DNA of 64,000 bases from Lytechinus variegatus (lineage: Eukaryota; Echinodermata; Echinoidea; Temnopleuroida; Toxopneustidae): assembly GCF_018143015.1 (NCBI RefSeq), contig NC_054746.1:44176701-44240700 (forward strand). Direction: 5' to 3'. The notes beneath the pieces are model-generated. The model did not search any database and was not told where the DNA came from. It saw only the letters and a program-made list of their open reading frames with translations. Every line of letters begins with the position of its first letter. Position 1 is the first letter of the stretch. A program made the position numbers and the translations under genes. Below, piece by piece: positions 1 through 12,660 of the stretch.

Positions 1-676
1 ATTTAACGCCCTCCCTTGGTAATGCTTTTTTATATCCAAAAGAACCCTTTGAATACTTATTTCACAAATTTAGCAATTGGGCATTATAAAAGCTACAAAA
101 ACAAACAGATCACACACTGAAATTATTTGCCCATCTCATGCTGGAGAAGAGGTTCAAAACAAGACAATTATATCATTTTATTTTACCCGATCAAAATACG
201 TTAAAATCGCCGAATTTATCAGATAAAACATGTTTTTATTCTATATCCTTCACATAGAATCACTTTAGTGCACATACGTGCATATAGAGATCGGCTTTTA
301 AAGCAATTATGGCTGAATCTTTTTTATGCGGTGAGTGATGGAAGCAATGGATCACCGTACTTCCCGCTCAGTGAAACCTGGTGAGCCGTGTCATTTCATT
401 CAGTATTGATAATAAAAAGATAATGCCTCCAAATTGATCAGGCAACTCAATGTGGTTCTGACGAAGTCCATCTTTAAATTGAGATTACCCAGCATCATAC
501 ATGATAAATTTTAATTTAATGATGCCATAAATGCTCTAAATTGAACGGGAATCGGGCAATCAACAAAACTTTGTCCATCGGTCCCTGGTGTTCTGAAAGG
601 CTTTAATAGCTAGGACCGATCCTTTATTAATGAATTTGGGGTGTGCGAATTCTTATTTCATGGATATTTCTGTTCC
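1..676. other. Gene-free AT-rich flank
   Basis: I see no exon-like coding stretch, RNA gene or clear repeat structure here. Reading frames are short and of non-coding composition. Confidence 0.5.
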
Positions 677-1843
677 GTATCAGGACAACTCCCCCTGGAC
701 AATTACCCCGGACAAGGCCCGGATAACCCCCAGGACAATTCCCCCCCCCCCGATTACCCCCGAGGACATTACCCATGAAAAATACTCCCGTAGACAATTA
801 CCCCGACGGACAAATACCCCTCGGACGATTACCCCCTGGACAATTACCCCCCCCCCCCCCCCGAGACCGAGGACAGTCACCCCTCAGAGAAAAAGAGAAC
901 ACAAAGTCATACGACGGCCGTACGTTTGACGTAAGAAGTACTCAAGGCATTCTCGAGTATCTTGGAATCCTACGAACGCTGCAAATCTTTACGAAACCCA
1001 GAATGTGTTCTTATGTGTATTATCTTTGCTTTAAAGTGATTAAACTTACTGTATCAAGTTATAAAACCACATCTTAATTTGGAATGTGCACCAATTATTT
1101 CATAATCTTAGCTTCTTGCTTTTTGTATTGTTTTTAAATATCAGTTTTATACTTGTCACTATTAGTGTTCATGGTTGCGTTATCGACTTTCAATATTTTA
1201 CATAATATGAAGGTGTTTTTTTAATGTTTTATCTATTTGCCTGATATTTTTTCCTGAAATTAAACCGAAAATAAATAAATATCAGATCAGTTGGAATCAG
1301 AGATATTCAGCATTTGTGATTATTATATGTAATCGTGTCCTTACATGAATGTTCAATTGTTCTATGAAAACTTGAAAATAAAAGGAAATATGAGGACCAG
1401 TTTGCATATTTTCTGATGCATATATAGCCAACCGGGAGGTTCGGGGCGCACCCCCCCCCCTTTCATTACACAGAAGGCGCCGCTAAACAAAAAAAAATGT
1501 GAAGAAAAAGGGGGAAGGGAGAAAAAGGGGGAAAAGAGCAGAAAGTGAGAGAGAGAAAGAAAAAGGGAGAAAGAAAAAAAGGGGAAAGAGCAATATAAAC
1601 GAGAAAAGGAAAGAGAAAGTTATTTAGAAAAGATGAAGTAGAAAATAATCCTAAAACCTGTGCCCCCGGCCAAGACATACGATGGGTTCCGCTTGATTCT
1701 TAACATCGATGCCAGAGAGGAGGGGGGGGGTAATTTTCCGGGGGTTATTGTTATGGGGTATATGTCCTCAGGGGAAATTGTCCTCGGGGTAAATGACCTC
1801 AGGGGTAATTGTCCGGGGGTGATTGTCCGAGGGTAATTGTCCT
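677..1843. repeat. Element bounded by inverted arrays of a 13-bp minisatellite
   Basis: The left arm (about 681-895) is a degenerate tandem array of a unit close to GGACAATTACCCC. The right arm (about 1720-1843) is the same unit in reverse complement (GGGGTAATTGTCC). The arms face each other across about 850 bp of AT-rich and A/G-rich spacer, as in a non-autonomous DNA element whose terminal inverted repeats are made of subrepeats. Apparent reading frames across the left arm are proline- and threonine-rich by-products of the repeat. The family is not recognised and no target duplication was found. Confidence 0.55.
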
Positions 1844-3456
1844 AGAACCGTCAATGTGCATACATGAAAACTTAAGATTTACAAGCATTTTTTTAATCAC
1901 AAGAAGTATCATTTGCTTGATTTAAACCATTCCTTTCAAACAGCCTTGAAATTATTCAAACGTCCATTTGCCATTATCTGACCAATGTGGTGTTTTATCC
2001 CGCACTATATTATGCATTTAAGTGCGATTTTAAGTCAAACTTAAATCTTTGTGAAACACCCCCTGGAAGTATTGATGCGATGTCTTGATGTATGAAAATG
2101 TCCAAGTACTTGAAGTGTCTGTATATGAATCACATGTAATTATTTATTAAGTGAAGAACGAATGTAATGATATATAAACAAAAACGGTATCTTAACTGCC
2201 TGTTTGATCACTTTGTTGAATTGAATTCTGTTACAGCGAAGTCATCCTCTTGTATATACTCATTGACCGGCGTGCTTTACGTTATTTCTCAATCTGTTAT
2301 TTTAAAAAAAATGATAAAGAACCCAGGATCAAGTGCATGAGTATTGATTCATTAAACGTTTATCTCTTTATAGCTGTTTTAAAAGGAGTCGCAGGATTTC
2401 TGATAAACGTTCGAATGCATTTCATTTCACATTTTTAATAGGCAATTTATCATGATAAATATCTATCCACGGATCACAAACGACTGCGCTAGGTCTGCAA
2501 TAGTATATATGTATTTGATGCAGATCTGCTCCGATTTGGTTTCAAGAAATGGGGTTTATATACAAAAGAATGCAAATGGAATTATGAAAATAAAAATTAC
2601 GAATTCATCTTCTCTGTGTTCTATGATTTATATCCTAAAAGGCACCACGAGTTTGGAATTATGTATTATTTATGGATTTTGAAACAACTTATAATTATGT
2701 TGATCTAATTCTGATCAATATGAAGATTACATTTCAATTAAAATGTAAACCCTTTTAATCAATCATGGTTATTCACCCAAATCGAATTGATGGTTACGAC
2801 GATTTTTCTTAAAAGGAGTTCAATATTCATATGGCAGGAATGAGCTTTAATGTAATATATTTGTTATGAATTATTCACTTTGTTAGTTAGATTTCAAATA
2901 TTTTGATAATATTACACAAACACAGATATTTTACGTCATGACAAATTGTAAGACAATTTAAAGAATTTTGAACCTAGTACATGTATCATAATTTGTATTG
3001 TCGTACAATGTCACCTTGTGCGAATTTTATCCGTCAAATTTGATTCTCGGGGTAGGCCTGTATGTATATTGAACGAGTAAAATAAGTCACATTATAGAAA
3101 TAAGCAGAGCAAATGAATGAACATAACTTCACTATAACTTAGACCAAGAAGGGGAAGAATTTATTAGCGCTCAGGGTAATATTGAGTGAAAAACTGAAAT
3201 AAGTGACAGGATACCATAACAAACGTATGGAAAGCAAAAGAATAAATACCACTTAGCAGCTTAAGCAATGAAGTCAATCTGTGAGTATAAGCACAGTTCA
3301 ATCATTACGCTGTCAACTAAAAAGGCATTTACGTTAATCACATTACTATTACAAACCGGTCGATGGTGTGTGCTCTGAATAATAAATTAAGAGGCTTTTT
3401 ATAGGAGGAAATTATAATTTGTTTAACAAATTTTCGGCATTACTCCTATTTGTTTA
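1844..3456. other. Gene-free AT-rich stretch
   Basis: No conserved protein, RNA gene or strong repeat is recognisable. Several short open frames exist but show no family similarity or splice context. Confidence 0.45.
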
Positions 3457-3523
3457 AGATCAGTATGCTCGATCTGTAATGAAAATCATAAGATCAGTAT
3501 GCTCGATCTGTATGAAAATCATA
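3457..3523. repeat. Tandem duplication, 33-34 bp unit
   Basis: The unit beginning AGATCAGTATGCTCGATCTG occurs twice head to tail (3457-3490 and 3491-3523), differing by one inserted A. It lies just outside a tRNA-like SINE fragment. Confidence 0.85.
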
Positions 3524-3544
3524 AATCATAAGTCAGAAAAAAAT

Positions 3545-3610
3545 TGGAACCAGTGGGATTCGAACCTGCCATCTACTGCTTTCCGGGCAGCGACCCATGC
3601 TAAGCTTCTT
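3545..3610 (-). repeat. tRNA-derived SINE head, antisense
   Basis: Read on the minus strand, the segment ends with a canonical B box and T arm (GGTTCGAATCCCACTGG). It is preceded by an anticodon-arm-like CTGC/GCAG stem whose loop contains GGA. The 5' acceptor half is poorly preserved, so this is a SINE or tRNA pseudogene fragment, not a functional tRNA gene. Confidence 0.5.
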
Positions 3611-5385
3611 GATAAGAAAAGAAAAAGTTTAAAGATGACCTCTATTCAAAGACATGCAGTCATCGATGTCCGTCTTAGGGTGCTCTTTCAGCCTCGTTCA
3701 CCAGCTATCGTTACTTTACAGCCTTTTATCACATAATATGTCACGCTAAATTTCAGAGACGCTGTTTTCGTTATGTAGAGATGCAATTGTGGTGCAAATT
3801 TGTGCATGGGCCATGATCTTCAGTTAACTTCTATCTTTTGGTCAAAATAAATTGATGTTTGCAGAGTTTAAGGGAAAGGGAAACCAAGGTTTACCGCACC
3901 GAATTTCTTTCAAGAAATCACTGAGCCCCCCCCCAAAAAAAAAAAAATTATCGATAATAGAGGACTAGGCTGAAACTTAATTTCAGCTATTGCGAAGGTA
4001 TATTTTACAATTGGAGAGATTAAATAAGAAGAGAAAAGACACTTTCTCAACAGATGGAGGTGCATGATGGGAAAGCACTAGCGTACAGTTACTTTGGGGA
4101 GGGGCTTGGGGAGTCTTACCAGCCCCCCCCCCCCCACAAAAAAAAGAAACACGACCAAGAAAAAATAGAGAAGGAAGGGATAATGGTGTAACATGATAAT
4201 TATCATTTTCTGAATATTATGTCAAAATCTATCACAAACTTGGATTTTCGTAATAAAAATGTCGGAATATTTGCCCGCTCGCAACGTTTTTTTTTTTATT
4301 TTACGCTATAGGCCATATCGAGCCCACTCAAAAAAATTGTGGCTCATTACGCCACTATGGGAAAGGTACTTCGTGATGTCGAGGGGGGGGTGAGCCTGCA
4401 GTGATGAGGAACATTTTAATCATGTAAATTATAATCGTGCAAGTGTCCATATTCTGTTGACAGAGATTGAATATTCTGCTGGAAAGGAAGGGAAAAACAC
4501 TAAAATGTTGTGCGGGGTGCATGTCGATCGAGGGATGGAAGATTAATGTTGTCAATGAATATTAATGAATTAGCAGGCGTATCAAGAATTTGTACACCGT
4601 CACAAGTTCCACTGAGGAGTTCCGGTCCCTAAGTTTCTTTAGTATCTTCTTCGCGATGTCTCGAGACATTTGATGGTCGTTTTAAAAAAAATCTAAATTT
4701 TGATCGCGATTCTGATGTTAATTTTCCTCGAGTTTGAATGGCCCCTAATTAATCCAACGTGATTCGTTCTATGTCGTCAAAATTAATAGTATAAAAATGT
4801 TTGGTGCGCTGCTTATTATGTTAGTTTAACACTGATGGGTGTGCAGTCGGTGGACGGTCATTTTTGTTACAACAAGAACAAGAATTTCTTTAATATTGAA
4901 GAAAAATATAGTGTAAGAAAATTAAGAACAAAATGCGCTGTAAAATTAACATTACTCGATAATGGTATATTATATACACCCCGATTTACACTGGATCAGT
5001 ATTGTCAGTGTTATCAATTGATCACCAGAGGTGTAAAATCAACACCATGCAGTGTTAGTGTAAAATTAGCATTTATAAGCAAATAGTCAAATGTAACAAA
5101 TGCCAAAAATTGTAACTTTTCAAAATCACGTTATAATCAAATATCTGTCTGCGTTGTCCTCTTTAATTTTTTTTTGTGTGTGTTCAGGTTTAACCACCTG
5201 GTGTTGAAATCAACATCGTTCTATTTACGATGTGAAAGTAGGTCAAATAGGAATGGATGACCTCTTCAAATTTTCTGCTCAGATTACAGTGTTAACTACC
5301 ATCGATTCTAGATTTAATTTCAGAATTACTACTACGAATCAGCTGTAAATGGGTGTTTTTATCTTTGCTATTTTCTTTAAGTGTC
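3611..5385. repeat. Repeat-rich gene-free stretch with poly-C/poly-A element
   Basis: About 3880-4250 contains C-run plus A-run modules followed by TATCATTTTCTGAATATTATG. Nearly the same string, in a similar context, recurs near 12100 inside the mariner-like element, so both probably derive from one repeat family. About 4980-5215 has several GTGTAAAAT / ACACTG-type motifs of unknown origin. No host coding region is recognised. Confidence 0.4.
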
Positions 5386-5389
5386 TGTA

Positions 5390-5545
5390 TACTCAACTAC
5401 GGCCTATGAATCTCCATTTGGATGGGACAACAGATGTGGTATTTCGCAGGGTTGTCTTTTGGGACCGCTCCTTTTTATTCTATCCCTCAATGATCAGAAA
5501 GATTCTTCAGATATTTTAGAATTGTTGTTTCTGCCCTCTCTCTAA
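5390..5545 (+). mobile_element. LINE reverse-transcriptase fragment
   Basis: The plus strand reads a short piece of non-LTR reverse transcriptase: GISQGCLLGPLLFILSLND matches the motif-B region usually written GVPQGSILGPLLFLLYIND, followed by a SSDILELL-like continuation. The match is lost on both sides, before the expected YADD box. It is a small, old, truncated LINE remnant. Confidence 0.7.
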
Positions 5546-6244
5546 TGGTTATTTTTACAATACTTGTAACGTTTTAATTTTGTATGTAAACAAACGGTCA
5601 CATCCAGTACCGTTTGAAAATATCCAGCCTGTAATATGATCATATTGGTGATTATCATTTAATTGTCATTCAATATAGACATCTGTTAAGGAATAAGATA
5701 AGGCTAAAAGAAACATGTATCACCCAAAACTTCAAAGTCATGTGTCACGGAATCGTACATTATTTACATAGATCAGAAACATTTTAGGAACGAAATCCCA
5801 TGCAGTATTTAAAGTAAATAACGCTCAAACCACTCGCTCACAAACACGGTTGTTTTTTTGCTCAATTTCAATATATATAGCTCTATGCTATCAATTTTAC
5901 GAATGTTGCATCTTACCATTGACATTATTAGCCAAGAGCCATTGTATACCCCAGCAAATGAGCATCAAACGATGAATTTCCATTTCTAAATCGTAATAAT
6001 CCTAGATAGATACAGCGAAAGCGTTGGGTCTCCTTGATCTATGAAGCTATAAATGAGCTCTGTGTTATACATACAATGAATTATATCCATCTCCCCGCAC
6101 GATGTATTGGGTTAGCCAAGTTCAATCTTTCCTAGTATGTTCGTGACATCCGATACGACGCCAACACCTTTACTTGGAGTCACAAACGTTATACCACACT
6201 AACCATGCATGGTATACAGTGTTCTTCATGCACTAATAATTCCA
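5546..6244. other. Gene-free AT-rich stretch
   Basis: No recognisable gene or repeat family; only short, unsupported open frames. Confidence 0.4.
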
Positions 6245-7545
6245 TGGCTGGTTATGTTGTTGTTGTTGTTTTTATTTCCGTAAGATTTAAAAAAATCATA
6301 CAATTTTACAAATAAAAACGTACAGTTTATACAAGCAAGATAAAATTATGGATGGAAGCCCATATTCAGCTTCTATTATAATTGTTGCTGCTGGTCTTCC
6401 GTGGAGCCAGTGCAATATACGACAAACAATATGACAAATCATAACATGTAATATGATCCATTGATAATACTAAAAACTAAAAAACTAAAACTAAAGTAAA
6501 ACAAAGTAAAACATATATGAAAAGAGTACATAATATATACATGTATATATACATATATATTTATTTAAAAAAAGAATGTGTTTTAAGTATGTTGCCTGTT
6601 CCAAGTAACATGCATACAATTTTGTCGTAATTGATCTTTAAATTGTTATCATTCACCCATGGTACCAGACATTTAAACTCTTTATTCAGGACTTTTCCAA
6701 AATTTCAGGATTTTTATGCGAATAATGAATGACCGTGTCATCTGCATAAAGATGAACTTTGCACTCAAAAGCAAAATCAAAGCAAAATTTATGTCATTTA
6801 TATTTTAAAAAAAGATGAACAACAGCGGTCCCAGTAAAGAACCTTGTGGTACATCTTTCGTAATCGCTTTTTCTTCAAAAAGTACATTATTGATACAAGT
6901 TCTAATTTTCCTGCTGGATAACTATTAAGTTTCTAAACCATTGTAACTCTTTACCCTTGACACCAATAGACTATGCGTTGAACGAGTAATCTGTGACTGT
7001 GGCTAGTGCGGTTACATTGGAGTGTTTTGAACTAAATCCCGACTGATTTTGGCTAAGCAAGGAATGCATCTTCAAATAATCGAGTAAAACTGTCTTTGAA
7101 CTATTCTTCCCAGAACTTTAGAGGCACAAGGCAACAACGAGACCGGCCTGTAGTTATTATAATCTAATTTGTCTCCTTTTTGTATGGGTATTACTTTTGC
7201 CGCTTTCCATTTGTCAGGCACTATTCCATCCGATAAGTAAAGGGTTCAATCATTTCAGTTATCGATTCCTTGATAACGAACATAGAAATTCCATCTGAAC
7301 CAGCTGACTTTTTTTTGTTTTCATTGACATTACATGCTTGAGGACACTAGATGGGTATACATATAAAAATTCAAATTTTCTGTCAGGAGACCTAATGTCC
7401 TGAGAATCGAGTCTATTCTTAGCTGTTTGCTAATATACTTCAAATATTAGAAGATAATATATTTGCAAAATGATTATTAAACTCATTAGCAAGTCCATTC
7501 GAATTTTGTTTAGCGAAAGGGCTTCTAGAGAATTACAATTATTGC
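6245..7545 (-). mobile_element. Degenerate LINE (non-LTR retrotransposon), antisense
   Basis: The minus strand reads successive reverse-transcriptase blocks. VPDKWKAAKVIPIQKGDK, then YRPVSLLP, is at about 7215-7100. DVPQGSLLGPLLF is at about 6870-6830, and after a frame change YADDTVIHYSHKNP is at about 6750-6700. The C-terminal part follows towards 6600, and the 3' end runs into an AAC-type microsatellite at about 6255. Block order and spacing match RT domains of Jockey/CR1-like LINEs. Multiple frameshifts show it is dead. The upstream endonuclease is not recognisable. Confidence 0.82.
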
Positions 7546-8895
7546 CCATAATAAAGATGAATTAGCTTTTTAGGGATCTTTGAGGGGAGGGGCATGTTTT
7601 CAAGAAAATGACCCCAGTGAGTGGTTAAAGCGACGACATTAACATAGTAATGTGTAAGCAGAATTGTCCTTTAAAAAACGTCATTTATTAGAACTGTGTA
7701 GTCCTTCATGAAACTATACCTCCCAGGAAGTAACAGAATAATTCTAGAATATTCAACCCAAAATATGTGAAAAATCACACTAAAATAAGTAAAAAAAAAA
7801 TCATTGTCATTTCAATGTGTTTGGAGACCGAGCAGTTGAACGAAGCAACCATGCAGAGCCCAGGGCTCAACTAGTCGCCCTCCCCCTCTTGTACAAAAAT
7901 CCTAGCTATGGGTATTTTTCGTAATGTGCACATGACTTGTTGATGACCATCGTTTATTAGATTGTGAATATTTCATTCTACCCAGAGATTCTATTCTCCC
8001 TCTCGTCGTAAATAATAGATATTAACCCCTGGATTTTTTTTTACATTGCCAAAAAGAAATAATCAGCAGTATAATATTCCGTAATTAGGGGTTCAAGGGG
8101 TATGCTGCTTGAAAAGAATCTTTCATTGCTTTATCGAAAAGTGGCCAAATTCATCTTTCTGAAACCGACACCCATGATTTGGGATGGCGTCGTCAGTATA
8201 CTGCTCCCTTTGAAAGAGACATCTGTCTTGAGCCGATGTTTACTGAACTTACCGCGAAGGAGACAAGCAGCTGCCATATACATTGAGAATGCGACCAATC
8301 ATCATCATTTTTGCTCCAGATGGCTCCTTTGGTATCACCATAGCCGTAATGACATGTAAATGCCATTCTATCAAGGAGTCATTATAAGTGACCCAGGTTG
8401 GTCGAGTCGGAGCCACTTATCCGTAGCACTTTTTTTTCTGAATAACAAAAAATGATGATGAAAAAATAATAAGAAAAATAAGTATACGGGACTAGAGAGA
8501 GAGGATGGGTGCGAAAGAATAGGTAGTAAATATTAAAGGGGAAATAAACAGGCATTTCTTGCTAAATTTATGAAAGCGGTACAAAGTATCTTTAGGTCCT
8601 ACCATAATACCCAATGATAATTCCACATTTTATACTGGTAAACAAAATTTTGATCAATCGCCACTTCTCTCGGAGGAAAAGCAACTGAGTTGCCGCTTTT
8701 TCCTCTTTTCTTCTCTCAGCCCTCTTTTCTAATCCTTCCTCACTTATTTGAATTGTGTCTCTACAGGCCTATCCCGCTTAAAGATTTTAGGAACCTACAC
8801 CCTCTACATATTTATATTTTCATGGCGATATGTGTTTATGAATGCATTGCTGCAGACAAGTCTTTAAAAGTCTGTAAAAAATGAAAAATTGTATA
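7546..8895. other. Gene-free stretch
   Basis: No domain, tRNA-like or strong repeat signal was recognised. The longest frames (about 8102-8359 and 8690-8884, plus strand) have low-complexity or unsupported translations. Confidence 0.4.
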
Positions 8896-8899
8896 ATTC

Positions 8900-9128
8900 A
8901 AACAATACAAAACAAAAGAAATAGTGAGTGATAGACATCATCGACTGACCCATTTGCATGCCATTGAGTTGTGCATTTCACTGTTTTGTGAAAAATAGGC
9001 GAAACTGCAAAATTCCATTACTTTTTTTATTTTACATCCGATTTTGATGAAGTTGAGCGTTATGTTTGTTTAATTTTTCTCTATTTATTCAAATCAACAT
9101 TTTTATGGGGTGGACTTGAACTTTAAAG
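8900..9128. mobile_element. Half copy of the TTAA palindromic MITE family
   Basis: The segment matches, with divergence, the right half of the complete element at 32836-33407. Shared features are an AAAAGAAATAGTGAG-like block, CATTTGCAT, CTGTTTTGTGAAAAATA, and an end in GACTTGAACTTTAAAG. The left half is absent or unrecognisable. It is non-coding. Confidence 0.6.
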
Positions 9129-9134
9129 CCTACC

Positions 9135-9540
9135 GACATAAAACATGTCGGTGATTTATACAAATTAAGCAGTTTTACGAGAAATTACCTTGACTCTGAA
9201 ATTCGAAAAAATATATCACTAAATGTGTTCAAAGAGAAATATAAAACTCTTATACTTAATCAGTATTTGAATTGATATAATTCAATAGGCTCTTGTATTT
9301 AGAGTTAGTAATAGTCTTGTTTTGTCTAGGGTTTGTTCGGCTTTTGTTGTCTCATTAGAGTGTAATTTCTAAACTATTTTTTTTAACCTTAAGTAATTGG
9401 GTTGGCGTTTATAAGGTTCGTCATTTCTTGCCACTACCCTCACTCATGCTCACTTACTGTCGGTATTAATATAATTATGTTTCTATGGTGATTGTTTTTT
9501 ATGAGTGAAAAATAAATGCAAATTGAATTGATATAAAAGA
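9135..9540 (+). mobile_element. LINE 3' end with C-terminal coding remnant
   Basis: At about 9180-9275 the plus strand reads EIRKNISLNVFKEKYKTLI, matching the C-terminal SLxxFKxxLKxxL signature common to CR1/Jockey-like LINE proteins. About 260 bp of 3' UTR-like sequence follows, ending in AATAAATGCAAATTGAATTG. The rest of the element is missing, as expected of a 5'-truncated insertion. Confidence 0.55.
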
Positions 9541-11247
9541 TTGAATGAAAATTTGTTAGAACGGCGCCAATAACTATGTATTTCCCAAGCCTGTTTGATC
9601 GAACCCCTTAAAATGTTCAAAAGCAAGAAATAAACGGGAAGGAACATTAGAAGAGAAGAGTGAAGAGAAAAGATGACAAGATAAAAGAACAGGTGAAATG
9701 AAAAAAAAGCGTTTTAAAGCCCGTGAAAGGGTGGATCGAAAACGAAAATGGCATCTGAAAAATTATTGAACGTCAAAGTTTGCGTGTTACACAAATCATG
9801 ATTCATACGCGGGATGCGGGTATGGTTCTAATTTTATTTTCGAAAGATATGGAGTATAGGCCTATGCCACGTGTTTTGACATGTTTGATATATCATAATC
9901 GTACTGTTTAATTCAATTATGCCTATGTCATGTATGTTGGGGGTTGCCCTGGGGTGGAACTAAAAAATAGTAGTCACGGGGATAGTAAGTGGTTTTTCAG
10001 TGACACGTGGCAAATGTTACGGTGTATTGTACTCCATGGTTATGCCGGTGCGGCATGGTGACCTCTTTTTTTTTCAAACCTCATGTGACTCCTATGGCTA
10101 GTTCTTCACATTTCGCTCTAGCCGAAATGGCCCCCATTTTAAAAACACTCTCTCACTTAATGACCCTATATTCTCTCACTGAATGACTTAACGAATTACA
10201 ATATTGTTGTTACTTTTCTGATAAAATTTGAAATTTTCAGCTGAATTAAACACTCTATGACCCTGATTTTTAATAAACAGAAGGCATCACCGAATTACCG
10301 CCTTAATTTTGCAATCCTCACCAATAAGCCAGTTCGTAGTTCCTTTCTGCGCATGATAGAAAGATTCTACGCATGATCAGAAGAAGGTCATTTGTACTAA
10401 AGTGACATGGTGCTTTAAAATCTAATGAGATAAGCACCAACTTTGATGTCTTGATTATTCATATATTCTTTTGAATTCTCGTTTTCATTTACATCCACAA
10501 AAAAACAATGCTTCCTCGAACGACTGGTATTTCACCTTTGCAAAGTACATCGTGCAACATGCTAAGATATGCATTTAAAGTAGGAATGCAACAAATGCCT
10601 TCATTAAGTGTTCATTTGTGTGCTATTCTAGTCACCTGATCTATTCAATTTCTTCACCCTGCTATGTAAGGCAAGCTTACGTAATATCTTGCTTTGAAAT
10701 CTGCCTATCATGATGAAAGAAATGAAAGGTCATTTGACCAAAATTGTCCATGAAGTAACTACGAACTGGTCTATTAATGTCCCCATATTTCTCTTCTTTC
10801 TTTTTCTTCACTAAAAGACCACCTTTCCCCTCAATTTTGTTAACTGAAAGGCCCCTTCTTTGGTGGTCTGTTACCCGGTCCCACCTTCTCTGTATATCCG
10901 CGCCTGCATAGCGATGTAAGCCGATGTAAATATCCCTAATCAAATCAAACATGATTATAATATACCAAGACATGTGGCGTCATCCATATATTATTTCGTC
11001 CATGAGATGAAAACATATCTGCATGTCAGGTATGCATTACGCGCGCGAACCTCGTCGGTCAATTCTATTGTCCTATTTTTTTCCTCAACCCCCCCCCCTC
11101 CCACTAGCTTTAGGATGTTCCTTCTTTTCTCATCTCTTCTCTGTTTTCCCTTCCTACTTCTCCTTTTCTCTTCTCTTCTCATCTTTCTCTACTCTTCTCT
11201 CCTCTTCGCTTCGTTTGCTTCCTTCTGATTCGGAGATACCGTACTTA
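9541..11247. other. Gene-free stretch with pyrimidine-rich tract
   Basis: No host gene is recognised. About 11080-11220 is a long C/T-rich tract that creates spurious Ser/Leu/Phe-rich frames on one strand and Arg/Lys-rich frames on the other. Confidence 0.4.
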
Positions 11248-12660
11248 TATACCCTTTTTACACAGGCTTAAATTTCCTTAACCCCGTACTATACAGGTGG
11301 GGCTAAATTGCTATTTAGCCCCACCTATAGTATGGGGTTAAGCTTAGCCCACTTTCTTTTTACACAACATTTTTGCAAAGTGGGCTAACCCCACCTTTAG
11401 TACGGGATTATTTGGCCCTGCAAAAAAGCAGGGTTATCCCAGCAATTGCGGTGCTAAGCATCGCTGTAAAACGAAAGTGGGCTAAGCTTAACCCCGTACT
11501 ACAGTGCGTATCAAAAAAAAACGGGACAGATTTGAAAAGTCTATAAAATTTTTGTTTCATATTATGATCTCTATATTTTGGTGTCAATAGGTGCTCTTGG
11601 GTCTTATCCTTCAAATGATATTCAAAAAAATTAGTTTCATTCATGCTTGAGCGAACACGGAATGTTTTTGTCTGGGGCTAAAAAGGAGGCTTGTGCCAAA
11701 ATGGCATCAAATGATAAATATGATGGTCGGACTTCTTGCTAATCAGCAGACTTCCTCTTAACCTTTTCATTATCTTTGCCATAATTTTCGAATTAAGCGG
11801 ACACAATTAATTTCCAAATCTACTTATTTGCTTGAATATTTCTTTTGTTGTTCCTTTTCAATAAGTTCTCTTTTAGGTTTGAATATTCCTTCTTTAGGCA
11901 AGAACATTTTTTTTTAAACCGAAGTTAGGGAGAGCGTGTTTTTGAAAATCCTTTCATTGTGTGCTACAAAGGTTATGGTGCCTTTGAACAGTGGTATATT
12001 GATAGCTGAGGGCTCGGGGTGCTCCCCCCCCCCTTTAAAAAAAATCATGACAAAAAAAACGGTGGAAAGAAAAATAACATAGAAAGTGAAATATAATATC
12101 ATTTTCTGAATATTATGTCAAGATCACAAAATTTGATATTTTAATGAAAAAGTGAAAAAATTCGAAAATTATGGCAAAGATAATGAAAAGAGAAAGAGAA
12201 AGTCTGCTGATTAGCCAAAAGTCTAATCATCAAATTTGTCATTTCTGCCATTTTGGCGCAAGCCTCTTTTTGAACCCCCGACAAAAACGTCCCGTGTTCG
12301 CTCAAGCATGAACAAAATTTATTTTTTTAATGGCATTTCAAAGATAAGATCGCAGAGCATCTATTAACATCAAAATATAGATATAATATTTTGAAACAGA
12401 TTTTGTATAGACCTTTCAAAACTGTCCCGTTTTTTTTTTGATACGCACTGTATAGGTGGGGCTAAATGGCAATTTAGCCCCACCTATAGTACGGGGTTAA
12501 GGAAATTTCAGCGTGTGTAAAAAGTGTACGAGTGAAGTACTTGTACTACGAATGATCGACAAAAACCACTAGTCCGGGGTAAGCGAGTTTCGTGTGTGAA
12601 AAGCAAGCATTCCTTATCCGGGGTTAGCAATAACAATTTGGCATGTGTAAAAAGGGTATA
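11248..12660. mobile_element. Inverted-repeat DNA element carrying a nested insertion
   Basis: The outer ends are TATACCCTTTTTACACA (from 11248) and its inverted counterpart TGTGTAAAAAGGGTATA (to 12660). Inside each end lie inverted modules built from TTAACCCCGTACTATA and AGGTGGGGCTAAAT, giving several stem-forming pairs. No transposase frame was seen, so it is non-autonomous. Removing the nested element at 11502-12450 leaves an outer element of roughly 460 bp. The duplicated flank looks like TA, but the site is too simple to be sure. Confidence 0.7.
11502..12450. mobile_element. Tc1/mariner-like MITE nested in the outer element
   Basis: The termini are near-perfect inverted repeats: CAGTGCGTATCAAAAAAAAA at the left and its complement ending GATACGCACTG at the right. 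Similarity continues inward for about 200 bp per side. A TA dinucleotide flanks each end (11500-11501 and 12451-12452). The host element reads CCCCGTAC-TA-TAGGTGGGG across the site, which matches its own intact second copy of this motif, so a TA target duplication is well supported. No transposase frame is visible. TA target and CAGT ends fit the IS630/Tc1/mariner superfamily; the exact family is inferred. Confidence 0.8.

Noticed and set aside
10974-11271. Ser/Leu/Phe-rich and Arg/Lys-rich frames on opposite strands
   Set aside because: Caused by a C/T-rich tract.
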